The notes beneath the pieces are model-generated. The model was given only the letters and a program-made list of their open reading frames with translations. It did no database searches and was not told where the DNA came from. A stretch of 21,833 bases of DNA from CAJQND01 sp051010055. GTDB lineage: Bacteria > Pseudomonadota > Alphaproteobacteria > Rhizobiales > CAJQND01. Position numbers and translations under genes: made by a program. The stretch spans positions 1-21,833 of the forward strand of contig JBPCVY010000219.1 in assembly GCA_051010055.1 (NCBI GenBank), written 5' to 3'. Positions 15,078 to 21,833 of this stretch are shown here, one piece after another. Numbering within the stretch: position 1 is the stretch's first letter; each line of letters starts with the position of its first letter.

Positions 15078-16250
15078 ATGGCTGACAATTCAAAAATCTA
15101 CGCGTACCGCCGCGAAAATGGCCGGGTGGGCATTCGAAATCACGTTGTCATTCTTCCTGTCGATGACATCTCGAACGCGTGTTGCGAGGCAGTTGCCAAG
15201 AATATCCAAGGCACAATGGCGCTGCCGCACGCCTATGGGCGCTTGCAGTTCGGGGAGGACCTTGAACTGCATTTCCGCACCATGATCGGCACCGGCTCCA
15301 ATCCGAATGTGGCCGCCGTTGTGGTTATCGGCATCGAGCCCGGTTGGACACAGCGCATTGCCGATGGCATCGCGGAGACGGGCAAACCGGTTGCCGCCTT
15401 CTCGATTGAGAAAAATGGGGATATCAACACAATCGCGACCGCCTCGCGCAAGGCGAAGGATTTTGTCCACTGGGCAAGCGAGCTTCAGCGCGAAGAATGC
15501 GATGTTTCCGAGCTTTGGGTGTCCACGAAATGCGGGGAATCCGACACCACGACCGGCCTCGGATCATGCCCCACTGTCGGCAATATGTATGACAAGCTTT
15601 TGCCGCAGGGAATCTATGGGGTGTTTGGTGAAACCTCCGAAATCACCGGAGCTGAACATTTGTGCAAGGCGCGCGGTGCAACACCAGAAGCTGGCGAAAA
15701 GTTCATGTCTATCTGGCAGGCCTATATGGATGAGGTGATTGAGCCCTTCAAAACCGATGATTTGTCTGAAAGCCAGCCCACAATGGGTAACATTGAAGGC
15801 GGTCTGACGACCATTGAGGAAAAGGCGCTGGGCAATTTGGAAAAGATTGGCCGCACCTCAACTTACATTGACGCGCTCGGCCCGGCAGAGGCGCCGGAAA
15901 AAGGCGCAGGGCTCTATTTCATGGACACATCCTCAGCGGCGGCAGAATGCGTAACGCTAATGGGTGCTGCCGGCTATGTGGTGCACACGTTCCCAACCGG
16001 CCAGGGTAACATTGTCGGCAACCCGATTGTGCCGGTTATCAAAATCTCGGCCAATCCGCGGACAGTGCGCACCATGTCAGAGCATATCGACCTTGATGTC
16101 AGCGGCATCTTGCGCAGGGAGATGACAATCGATCAGGCGGGCGATGCGCTTATCGAAATGATAATGCGCACATCCAACGGACGGCTCACCGCAGCCGAGG
16201 CCCTGGGCCACCGTGAGTTCGTCATGACAAAACTTTACCGCTCAGCGTGA
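15078..16250 (+). CDS. suyB: (2R)-3-sulfolactate sulfo-lyase subunit beta (UxaA family)
   Basis: 390 aa, matching the SuyB large subunit. GRVGIRNHVVILP (16-28) is the UxaA-family entry motif. CCEAV (35-39), KCGESDTTTGLGSCP (151-165, with Cys152 and Cys164) and PTGQGNIVGNP are the conserved active-site and metal regions. The separate SAF subunit directly upstream, with GGAGG-type spacing over the suyA stop, fits the SuyAB pair. It desulfonates sulfolactate to pyruvate and sulfite. Sulfite must then be oxidised or exported, but no sulfite dehydrogenase or exporter is in the window. It is the last gene of the plus-strand operon and converges on the TRAP genes 27 bp away, with no obvious terminator hairpin between. 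Confidence 0.9.
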   Translation: MADNSKIYAYRRENGRVGIRNHVVILPVDDISNACCEAVAKNIQGTMALPHAYGRLQFGEDLELHFRTMIGTGSNPNVAAVVVIGIEPGWTQRIADGIAETGKPVAAFSIEKNGDINTIATASRKAKDFVHWASELQREECDVSELWVSTKCGESDTTTGLGSCPTVGNMYDKLLPQGIYGVFGETSEITGAEHLCKARGATPEAGEKFMSIWQAYMDEVIEPFKTDDLSESQPTMGNIEGGLTTIEEKALGNLEKIGRTSTYIDALGPAEAPEKGAGLYFMDTSSAAAECVTLMGAAGYVVHTFPTGQGNIVGNPIVPVIKISANPRTVRTMSEHIDLDVSGILRREMTIDQAGDALIEMIMRTSNGRLTAAEALGHREFVMTKLYRSA

Positions 16251-16277
16251 GCCTTACAATTCAGACCCCTTAAGCCG

Positions 16278-17600
16278 TCATTGTCCGTAAATGTAAGCCG
16301 GCAGCCACAATGCGATCTGCGGGAAGACGATGATCAGGATCAACCCGATCAACTGTATGACCATGAATTGCATCATGCCCATATAAATATCCTTCAGATC
16401 CCATTGCGGCACTACCCCCTTCAGGAAGTAGGCCGATAGGGCAACGGGCGGACTGAGCCATGCGGTTTGCAGATTGACCGCCACCAGAATGCCGAACCAC
16501 GTTAGGTTGATGTCGAGTTTTTCCAGTGCCGGAATAAGAATGGGCACGATAATCAGTACGATGGGCACCCATTCCAGCGGCCAGCCCAGAATAAAGATCA
16601 ACGCCATGATGATGATGAGCACCATGGTTTGCGACAGATCCAGCGCCAGCAGATACTCGGTGAGCATTGTCGGCGTGCCAAGGCGCGAGAACACCGCACC
16701 GAAGAAGTTTGAAGCCGCCACCAGGAAGAGGATCAAAACCGAAATCTCAAGAGTTTTGATCAAGGCTTCTGAAAACCGCTTCGGCGTCATCTTGCCATAG
16801 GCCAGAGTCAGCAGCAGCGCACCGAACGCGCCACATCCTGCCCCCTCGGTTGGCGTGGCCCAGCCAAACAATATCGAACCAAGGGCAAACGCCACCAATG
16901 CAGCTGGGGGTACGAGCCCCAAGAAAAACTCCCGCAACACCACCAAGTAGTCGTTGGGCCTTTCTTCTTCAGGCAAGGGGGGCCCAAGTTCCGGGTTGAG
17001 CCAGCACCGAAAGAGCGCATAAGCGGTATAGAGAAACGCCAGCATGATCCCCGGAATAATGGCGGCGGCAAACAAATCGGTCACCGGCACTTCCAGAACC
17101 GGCCCCATAACAACCAGCATGATTGATGGAGGGATAAGTATGCCGAGCGTGCCGCCGGCGGTAATCGTGCCAGCTGCCAGTTTCACATCATAGCCTGACT
17201 GGTTCATGGTTTTTGCAGCCATGATCCCAAGAATTGTGACCGAGGCCCCGACAATACCGGTGGCAGCTGCAAAAATGGTCGAAACGAACAGTACCGCGAT
17301 ATAAAGCGCGCCTTTGGTGGAAGCGAGCATAAGCTGCACCGCCCGGAACAGACGCTCCATTAACCCGGCCTGTTCCATGAGAATGCCCATAAAAACAAAC
17401 AACGGAACAGCAGCAAGCGTTTGCTCCAGCATCACGTTGTTGAACTGCAGCGTCATGAGATAAAAAACGAGTTTCGCGCCAAATCCCCAGGCGCCAAAAA
17501 CGATGCCTAGAAAAATCAATGTGAAAGAAATCGGAAAACCAACGAAGATCGCCAGCAGCATAACGGCGATCATGATCAGGCCGATAAATTCAGGACTCAT
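16278..17600 (-). CDS. TRAP transporter large permease (DctM-type), probable DHPS uptake
   Basis: 440 aa, highly hydrophobic with about a dozen membrane segments, the size of DctM/SiaM large subunits. Segments include the N-terminal MLLAIFVGFPISFTLIF, the GTLGILIPPSIML loop typical of TRAP permeases (about 150-163), and a C-terminal helix LIGLILIIVFPQIALWLP. It forms the sodium-coupled channel subunit in the inner membrane with the small DctQ subunit. ATG 17600 overlaps the dctQ stop (TGATG), better than the GTG at 17609. Position next to hpsN-suyAB suggests the HpsKLM role known from Roseovarius. The opposite strand from the catabolic genes is worth noting. Confidence 0.88.
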   Translation of the reverse strand: MSPEFIGLIMIAVMLLAIFVGFPISFTLIFLGIVFGAWGFGAKLVFYLMTLQFNNVMLEQTLAAVPLFVFMGILMEQAGLMERLFRAVQLMLASTKGALYIAVLFVSTIFAAATGIVGASVTILGIMAAKTMNQSGYDVKLAAGTITAGGTLGILIPPSIMLVVMGPVLEVPVTDLFAAAIIPGIMLAFLYTAYALFRCWLNPELGPPLPEEERPNDYLVVLREFFLGLVPPAALVAFALGSILFGWATPTEGAGCGAFGALLLTLAYGKMTPKRFSEALIKTLEISVLILFLVAASNFFGAVFSRLGTPTMLTEYLLALDLSQTMVLIIIMALIFILGWPLEWVPIVLIIVPILIPALEKLDINLTWFGILVAVNLQTAWLSPPVALSAYFLKGVVPQWDLKDIYMGMMQFMVIQLIGLILIIVFPQIALWLPAYIYGQ

Positions 17601-18211
17601 CACGGCCACCGATTATGTTGAAAGGCATAAATGGATTTCAGAAGCTCCGAAATGCCCTGCATTATGAGAAGTGCCGCGCCAACGGGCATGGCGGTTCGTA
17701 CCGGAGCAACAGGCGCCATCCAGGCAGTGTCCATGGACAATTCCCAGCGCACCCAGGCTTCCGATGCATATTCAAGCGAAATGAGAAAAAAGAAAACCAT
17801 TGCCGGGAAAAAAAACACCACATAGAGCGTGGCATCCACCAATCCCTGAAACCGCGGCCGCCAATTCCGATAAATAAAATCTGCGCGAATATGCACTCCG
17901 CGCATGAGCGCATAACCTGCGCCAAGCATAAACAATGCACCATTGAGCATACGAGATACGTCGTAGGCCCAATCAGTTGGCGCAATAAAAACCTTGCGCA
18001 TGAATACTTCGTAGACCATCCCAAGCATGAGCGGCACCAGCATCCAGCAGATAATGCGGCCGGCCCACAAACTAATGGTGTCGATAATGGTGATGGTCTT
18101 CTTTACCCAGGGCTGCATATCATCCGGCAAATCACCCGGGTCCCCCGAGCGGCGTTCGGCGATCATCTCATCCGATACGTCCAGCTTGGAGGCATCAATG
18201 TCGTCAGACAT
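17600..18211 (-). CDS. TRAP transporter small permease (DctQ-type) with N-terminal extension
   Basis: 203 aa. About 45 hydrophilic, acidic residues (SDDIDASKLDVSDE onward) precede four predicted membrane segments beginning near TITIIDTISLWAGRIICWML. DctQ proteins are often about 160-180 aa, so the extension is a feature of the mannitol/chloroaromatic (FcbT2-like) subgroup rather than an error. The start is ATG 18211, with GGGGAG eight bases upstream; the longer frame to 18265 would read through the intergenic hairpin. DctQ pairs with DctM to form the membrane complex that accepts substrate from the periplasmic protein. Confidence 0.85.
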   Translation of the reverse strand: MSDDIDASKLDVSDEMIAERRSGDPGDLPDDMQPWVKKTITIIDTISLWAGRIICWMLVPLMLGMVYEVFMRKVFIAPTDWAYDVSRMLNGALFMLGAGYALMRGVHIRADFIYRNWRPRFQGLVDATLYVVFFFPAMVFFFLISLEYASEAWVRWELSMDTAWMAPVAPVRTAMPVGAALLIMQGISELLKSIYAFQHNRWP

Positions 18212-18250
18212 TTTGTATTCTCCCCTAAACTGCTCCAAATGTCGCGAACA

Positions 18251-18276
18251 GCGGCGGGAACACACGCTCCCGCCGC
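18251..18276 (-). other. Strong stem-loop between dctP and dctQ
   Basis: GCGGCGGGA (18251-18259), an 8-base loop, and TCCCGCCGC (18268-18276) form a perfect 9-bp GC-rich stem in the 85-bp gap. No U-run follows on the transcribed strand, so it is probably an mRNA-stabilising or partial-attenuation element that lets the binding protein be made in excess over the permeases. Confidence 0.6.
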
Positions 18277-18296
18277 CAATGTGTCAGAACCTTAGC

Positions 18297-19415
18297 CTAT
18301 TTTTTCACGCTGTCTGCAAACGCTTTGCCAAGGGCTGCATTTGAGGCTTGAGCCCCAGCCCAGAATGGCACCGCAATTGCCGCAAAATCTTTCTGCGACT
18401 GCCAAACCTTCGCAAAGAACGGATTATCGGCTGCGTTCTTTTCAAGCGACGCTTTGGCCGCATTCATATATGCGGGGAAATAGTCTGCCGGCGTGTCATG
18501 AAGCTGAACGCCATGGTTCTCGGTGAGATCTTTCAAGGCCTTGCCATTTTCGTAGATGCGATAGCTCATCGATTTCATGAGTGATGCATTCGCGGCTACC
18601 TCGAGAGCCTTTTTCTGGTGATCGGTAAGGCTGTTATAGACATCACCATTAATATAGAGGTCAGCGTTCACCACCACCTGGTGCAAGCCTTGCAGATAAT
18701 AGTGCTTCAGCACTTTCTGGAAGCCGAAAACGCTGTCAGGTTTCGGGCAGCACCACTCAGCTGCATCGATCACGCCTTTTTCAAGCGCAGGCAAGATGTC
18801 ACCGCCGCCCATGGCAACAGAAGCCACGCCAATGTCTTTATAGGTTTGGCCCGGAATGCCATGAGGTGTGCGGAAGCGGTATTTCCGAAAATCCTCCATG
18901 GAGTTAATAGGTTCCTTGAACCAGCCCAGTGCTTCCGGCCCGACGGGCTGGAGCATGAAACCCTTTACGTTCACTCCCATTTCTTTCCAGAGTTCATCGT
19001 AAAGAGCCTGGCCGCCGCCATAGAGGAACCAGGAAACAAAGGCGATATTGTCGATGCCAACGCCCGCACCTGCAACAGGGGAACCAAACAGCATTGCGGC
19101 GGGATGTTTACCTGACCAGTAGTGCGTCCAGGCAAATCCACCTTCGATCAAACCTTTGTCAACCGCATCAAGCGTTTCCTTGACACCGACAACTGCACCG
19201 GCAGGAAGCACTTCAATTTTCAATTCGCCATTTGTGAGATCACTCACATCCTTGGCAAATTCGTTGAGCATATGAACTTCATCGGCTTTCGCTGGTATAA
19301 CCGACTGAACACGTATCGTGACTTCTTTTGCAAACGCTGACGCGCTCACAAACGCTATGCCTGCAGCGAGAACCGCCGACGCAGGACCGTTAAATAGGGA
19401 CTTGGTACTCAGCAT
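18297..19415 (-). CDS. dctP: TRAP transporter periplasmic substrate-binding protein (DctP-type)
   Basis: 372 aa from ATG 19415, chosen because GGGAGGAAG lies just upstream and a clean signal peptide follows: positive MLSTKSL, a hydrophobic core, and cleavage near ASAFA/KE. The upstream extension in the same frame to 19535 is not plausible. The mature part shows the family signature KYRFRTPHGIPGQ, whose second Arg is the usual anion-binding arginine, and the AAEWCCPKPD segment found in the mannitol/chloroaromatic-compound subgroup. Such proteins bind small anions in the periplasm and hand them to DctQM. The neighbouring DHPS genes make a sulfonate the best guess for the ligand. Its gene is first in the transporter operon. 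Confidence 0.88.
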   Translation of the reverse strand: MLSTKSLFNGPASAVLAAGIAFVSASAFAKEVTIRVQSVIPAKADEVHMLNEFAKDVSDLTNGELKIEVLPAGAVVGVKETLDAVDKGLIEGGFAWTHYWSGKHPAAMLFGSPVAGAGVGIDNIAFVSWFLYGGGQALYDELWKEMGVNVKGFMLQPVGPEALGWFKEPINSMEDFRKYRFRTPHGIPGQTYKDIGVASVAMGGGDILPALEKGVIDAAEWCCPKPDSVFGFQKVLKHYYLQGLHQVVVNADLYINGDVYNSLTDHQKKALEVAANASLMKSMSYRIYENGKALKDLTENHGVQLHDTPADYFPAYMNAAKASLEKNAADNPFFAKVWQSQKDFAAIAVPFWAGAQASNAALGKAFADSVKK

Positions 19416-19699
19416 TAAATCTTCCTCCCGATGGATGCTAATTTCGCATTTATTGTTTGCTGCGGTTAGAGCCGGCTGCACGTTATGGGTGTGCGCTGAG
19501 GGACGGCAAGACCGCAAAGCCCGGAAGCGTCCCATGTTTATGAGTGTTGCACAAGACGCCGGATAATGTTTCCCGGATTATGCGATAGACTTCACGCAGT
19601 TTTCATCTGTGATAAACAAGCATCAAATAAAGAGCTTTTTTTGTTTGGGGGCAAAAGCAAGAAAAAGACCAACCCAGCCGAGTTAAGTCCCGAAATGTT
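19416..19699 (-). promoter_or_regulatory. 284-bp intergenic region upstream of the TRAP operon
   Basis: No credible gene is seen. On the minus strand TTGCCG (19509-19504) and CATAAC (19487-19482), 16 bp apart, are a weak promoter candidate for dctP. A near-identical 10-bp pair, CCGGATAATG (19559-19568) and CCGGATTATG (19573-19582), repeats with 14-bp period and could be a regulator site. The A/T-rich part near 19620-19670 follows the aminotransferase gene, but I find no convincing terminator hairpin. Confidence 0.35.
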
Positions 19700-20836
19700 C
19701 TAAGGGCTGTTTGTCATAATGTGTGCATCCATTGCGGCAAGACCTTCATCCAGACCCTTGCGTCCAAACCCCAGCCGGAAGCGATCGGTCGGCGTAGGGC
19801 CAAGTTCTGAGCTGTAGATGGTGCTGGGCAGCAGAAGAACACCGCTTTCTTCAACCAAACCACGTGTAAAGGCTTCAACCCCGTCAGAGCCTTTGTACCT
19901 GGGATACGCCGTGCAGGAGCCATCCGGCCGGCGCCAATCGAACAAGTCTTTGTGCTTTCCGAAGAACCGATCCCACTTGGGCAGGTTTTCCTCAATTATC
20001 TGGTTGTTGCGCGCAAGGATTGCATGCTTGTTTTCAAGGGCAATGATTGACAGTTGTTCGCTCGGACCTGAACTGCATATGGAGAGATAGTGTTTGAACC
20101 GCTCCATCTTCGACAGCACCTGTTTATCCTGACAAGCTATCCAGCCGATGCGCAAGCCTGGCAGGCCGAAGGACTTTGACATGACATTGAGTGAGAGCCC
20201 GCGCTCATAAACATCGGCAATGAACGGAAGATGCCGAGCTGTAGTGGCTCCCAACCCGTTGAAAATTTCATCATGCAAAATGTAGATGCCGTGTTTGCGG
20301 CAAAGCTCGACAAGCGCGTTGAACCTGTCTGGCGGCAAAATGGCGCCGGTTGGATTGTGGGGGAAATTGATGGTGATAAGGTGCGTGTTGGGCCGGATGG
20401 CATCGGCCACCCTGTCAATATCCAACGACCAGTTATCATCCGGGTCAAGCGGCACGCCGGTTGCAGAGCAGATATAGCCCGGCAAGGTTTCGTGTGATTG
20501 GTAGTTGGGCGTTACCACAATGGCATGACTGTCTCGGTCCAAAAGCACCATGTTGGCGGCGAAAATGCCTTCGCTCGCGCCGGCAAAGCACAGGATGTTT
20601 TCCGCCGTTTGGTTTTTATAGGTTGCAGCGATGGTGCTGCGCAGGCCCGGGGCTCCCCACGTTTCGGTGTAGCCAAGCCACATGGTTTGAAACGCCTCGC
20701 GCTGGGCCGGCGTTGCCATGGCGAGCAACTCATCCAGACGCATGCTCTCCGCATCAGATGCGGTGAGATGATACTTGGCCTTGAATTCCCATCTGGAAAA
20801 ATGGGTTTCCAGGCGAAAGTCCGGCAGCGTTGTCAT
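19700..20836 (-). CDS. Class I/II-fold PLP-dependent aminotransferase, substrate unknown
   Basis: 378 aa fold-type I enzyme. The PLP lysine is Lys221 in SKSFGLPGLRIGW. Asn161 (NFPHNPTG) and Asp189 (LHDEIF) are the usual PLP contacts, and the C-terminal RFRLGFGR carries the carboxylate-binding arginine. The N-terminus LETHFSRWEFKAKYHL and the WLGYTETWGAPGLR segment mark a subgroup I do not recognise by function. GGAGG eight bases before ATG 20836 is a good ribosome binding site. It follows the SDR on the same strand by 40 bp, so they probably form a two-gene operon under the divergent LysR regulator. A link to sulfonate or amine metabolism (cysteate or a betaine-derived amino acid, for example) is speculative. 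Confidence 0.87.
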   Translation of the reverse strand: MTTLPDFRLETHFSRWEFKAKYHLTASDAESMRLDELLAMATPAQREAFQTMWLGYTETWGAPGLRSTIAATYKNQTAENILCFAGASEGIFAANMVLLDRDSHAIVVTPNYQSHETLPGYICSATGVPLDPDDNWSLDIDRVADAIRPNTHLITINFPHNPTGAILPPDRFNALVELCRKHGIYILHDEIFNGLGATTARHLPFIADVYERGLSLNVMSKSFGLPGLRIGWIACQDKQVLSKMERFKHYLSICSSGPSEQLSIIALENKHAILARNNQIIEENLPKWDRFFGKHKDLFDWRRPDGSCTAYPRYKGSDGVEAFTRGLVEESGVLLLPSTIYSSELGPTPTDRFRLGFGRKGLDEGLAAMDAHIMTNSP

Positions 20837-20876
20837 GTTGATACCTCCAACACCCCGGCCATTTGTTTGGTATTTC

Positions 20877-21581
20877 CTAAACGGAGCGGGTCAGCCCGCC
20901 GTCAATGCGTAAGTTCTGGCCGGTCATGTAACCACCTTCTTCCGATGCAAGCCAGGAAATCAGAGATGAAACCTCGCCCGCATAGCCATAGCGGCCCAGA
21001 GGAATGCGCGCTTTCCTGTCTTCGGTCTCCGGCAGGCTGTCAATAAAGCCCGGCAAGATGTTGTTCATCCGGATGTTGTCTGGCGCATACTTATCGGAGA
21101 ACAGCTTGGTGAACGCAGCAAGCCCTGCCCTGAAGACGCCTGATGTGGGAAAGAGCGGGTCCGGCTCGAAGGCTGCAAAGGTGGAAATATTGATAATGGC
21201 GCCGCCGCCCTGTGCCTGCATCACGGGGGTTACAATCCGGGTGGGGCGAACGGCATTCAGAAGATAGACTTCCATGCCCTCGTGCCAGTCATCATCGGAG
21301 ATTTCCAGAATCGGGCCTTTGGGCCCATGGCCTGCGGAATTCACCAGCACATCCACACGCCCCCAGCGTTCAACCGCACCGTCTACCAGTTTCAGAAGAT
21401 CATCCTTGGACGTGTTGGAGCCCGTAACGCCAAATCCGCCGAGCTCTGCCCCCAGCGCTTCACCTTTGCCTGATGATGACAAAATGCCAACCTGAAAGCC
21501 ATCTTTTGCAAGCCTTTTTGCGGCATCGGCGCCCATGCCACTTCCTCCAGCGGTTACAAGCGCTACTTTTTCTGCAGTCAT
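20877..21581 (-). CDS. SDR family protein with non-canonical active site
   Basis: 234 aa from ATG 21581, which has GGAG seven bases upstream (GTG 21584 is an alternative). The cofactor loop TAGGSGMG (10-17) and NSAG (81-84) are intact, and IDGGL near the C-terminus is typical. The catalytic YxxxK is not: in FPTSGVFRAGLAAFTK the Tyr position is Ser147 and the Lys position is Arg151, while the Ser of the triad (Ser133, NISTF) and the helix-4 Asn (Asn109) remain. It either uses a different acid/base or has lost reductase activity. It lies upstream of the aminotransferase in the same direction and is divergent from a LysR regulator. Confidence 0.85.
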   Translation of the reverse strand: MTAEKVALVTAGGSGMGADAAKRLAKDGFQVGILSSSGKGEALGAELGGFGVTGSNTSKDDLLKLVDGAVERWGRVDVLVNSAGHGPKGPILEISDDDWHEGMEVYLLNAVRPTRIVTPVMQAQGGGAIINISTFAAFEPDPLFPTSGVFRAGLAAFTKLFSDKYAPDNIRMNNILPGFIDSLPETEDRKARIPLGRYGYAGEVSSLISWLASEEGGYMTGQNLRIDGGLTRSV

Positions 21582-21630
21582 CACGGGTCTCCTTTTGCTG
21601 TTGCTTCTGAGCTTCCCAGTTTGTATCCGA

Positions 21631-21646
21631 ATAACACAAGTGCTAT
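21631..21646. promoter_or_regulatory. Candidate LysR-type operator in the divergent intergenic region
   Basis: ATAACACAAGTGCTAT is an interrupted palindrome with six of eight base pairs matching and a T-N12-A core, close to the T-N11-A pattern of LysR-type boxes. It lies 16 bp before the LysR start and about 50 bp before the divergent SDR start. Confidence 0.45.
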
Positions 21647-21662
21647 GTAGTTTTTCTGCGAT

Positions 21663-21833
21663 ATGAAAGTAGAAAATCTATTGTCTAAGAGAAGCCAGCT
21701 TCCGTCATTGAATAGCCTACGCGCATTCGAGGTTTCGGGCAGGCACCTGAACTTCCGCGCCGCAGCTGAAGAACTGGGAGTTACCCAAGGAGCTGTTGCG
21801 CAGCATGTCCGCGGGCTGGAAGCACAACTCGGT
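21663..21833 (+). CDS. LysR family transcriptional regulator (GcvA-like), N-terminal fragment
   Basis: 57 codons from ATG 21663 run off the right edge. The N-terminus LPSLNSLRAFEVSGRHLNF, then AAEELGVTQGAVAQHVRGLE, is the LysR winged helix-turn-helix of the GcvA type. The effector-binding domain is outside the window. It is divergent from the SDR/aminotransferase pair across 81 bp, the usual arrangement for a LysR regulator controlling its neighbour. The effector cannot be inferred. Confidence 0.9.
   Translation, partial: MKVENLLSKRSQLPSLNSLRAFEVSGRHLNFRAAAEELGVTQGAVAQHVRGLEAQLG

Noticed and set aside
16251..16277. Possible bidirectional terminator between suyB and dctM
   Set aside because: The 27-bp gap contains no hairpin I can draw, although the convergent layout would predict one.
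17615..18295. 226-codon open frame on the plus strand opposite dctQ
   Set aside because: It is antisense to a clear DctQ gene, and its translation has no recognisable domain or ribosome binding site.

Overview
The window reads as a chromosomal segment from a marine-type alphaproteobacterium. It has medium GC, is very densely coded, and carries a TRAP-type sulfonate transporter, a BKACE (DUF849) enzyme and a GlxA/AraC-type regulator of the CdhR/GbdR kind. The lineage is inferred from gene content only. I see no tRNA, rRNA, CRISPR array, IS element or phage gene, and no gene-free stretch longer than 300 bp.

Layout: (1) 1-1525 (-): N-terminal part of a sensor with four PAS domains; its output domain lies beyond the left edge. 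(2) 1654-3987: a divergent pair, a MurC/Mpl-like ligase (-) and an LD-carboxypeptidase (+), which looks like a murein-peptide recycling module. (3) 4005-9816 (-): an operon-like run of regulator, Rieske oxygenase, SDR, BKACE, a 20-codon ORF, SDR and L-carnitine dehydrogenase-like enzyme. This fits catabolism of carnitine, glycine betaine or a related quaternary amine. No betainyl-CoA thioesterase and no Rieske reductase are present.

(4) 9983-16250 (+): a GMC flavoprotein, then HpsN-like sulfopropanediol dehydrogenase, an SDR, a zinc alcohol dehydrogenase, SuyA and SuyB. (5) 16278-19415 (-): a TRAP transporter (DctP, DctQ, DctM) convergent with it. Blocks 4 and 5 form a near-complete route for 2,3-dihydroxypropane-1-sulfonate (DHPS): import by TRAP, interconversion of stereoisomers by the SDR and MDR, oxidation of (R)-DHPS to sulfolactate by HpsN, and cleavage to pyruvate and sulfite by SuyAB. 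No sulfite-handling gene is visible. (6) 19700-21581 (-): a class I/II aminotransferase and an SDR with a degenerate active site, divergent from (7) 21663-end (+), a truncated LysR regulator.

Blocks 3-5 together suggest an island for using phytoplankton-derived osmolytes and sulfonates. The most notable items are: a tandem 16-bp direct repeat with 21-bp period overlapping a promoter-like element upstream of the GlxA-type regulator; a small ORF that appears to couple BKACE translation to the next SDR; a strong stem-loop between dctP and dctQ; a Mur ligase with altered conserved motifs beside its likely recycling partner; and a GMC enzyme of unknown role at the head of the DHPS operon. Nothing here can be proven to be a wholly undescribed system. 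The least explained parts are the block 3 enzyme set and the aminotransferase/SDR pair.
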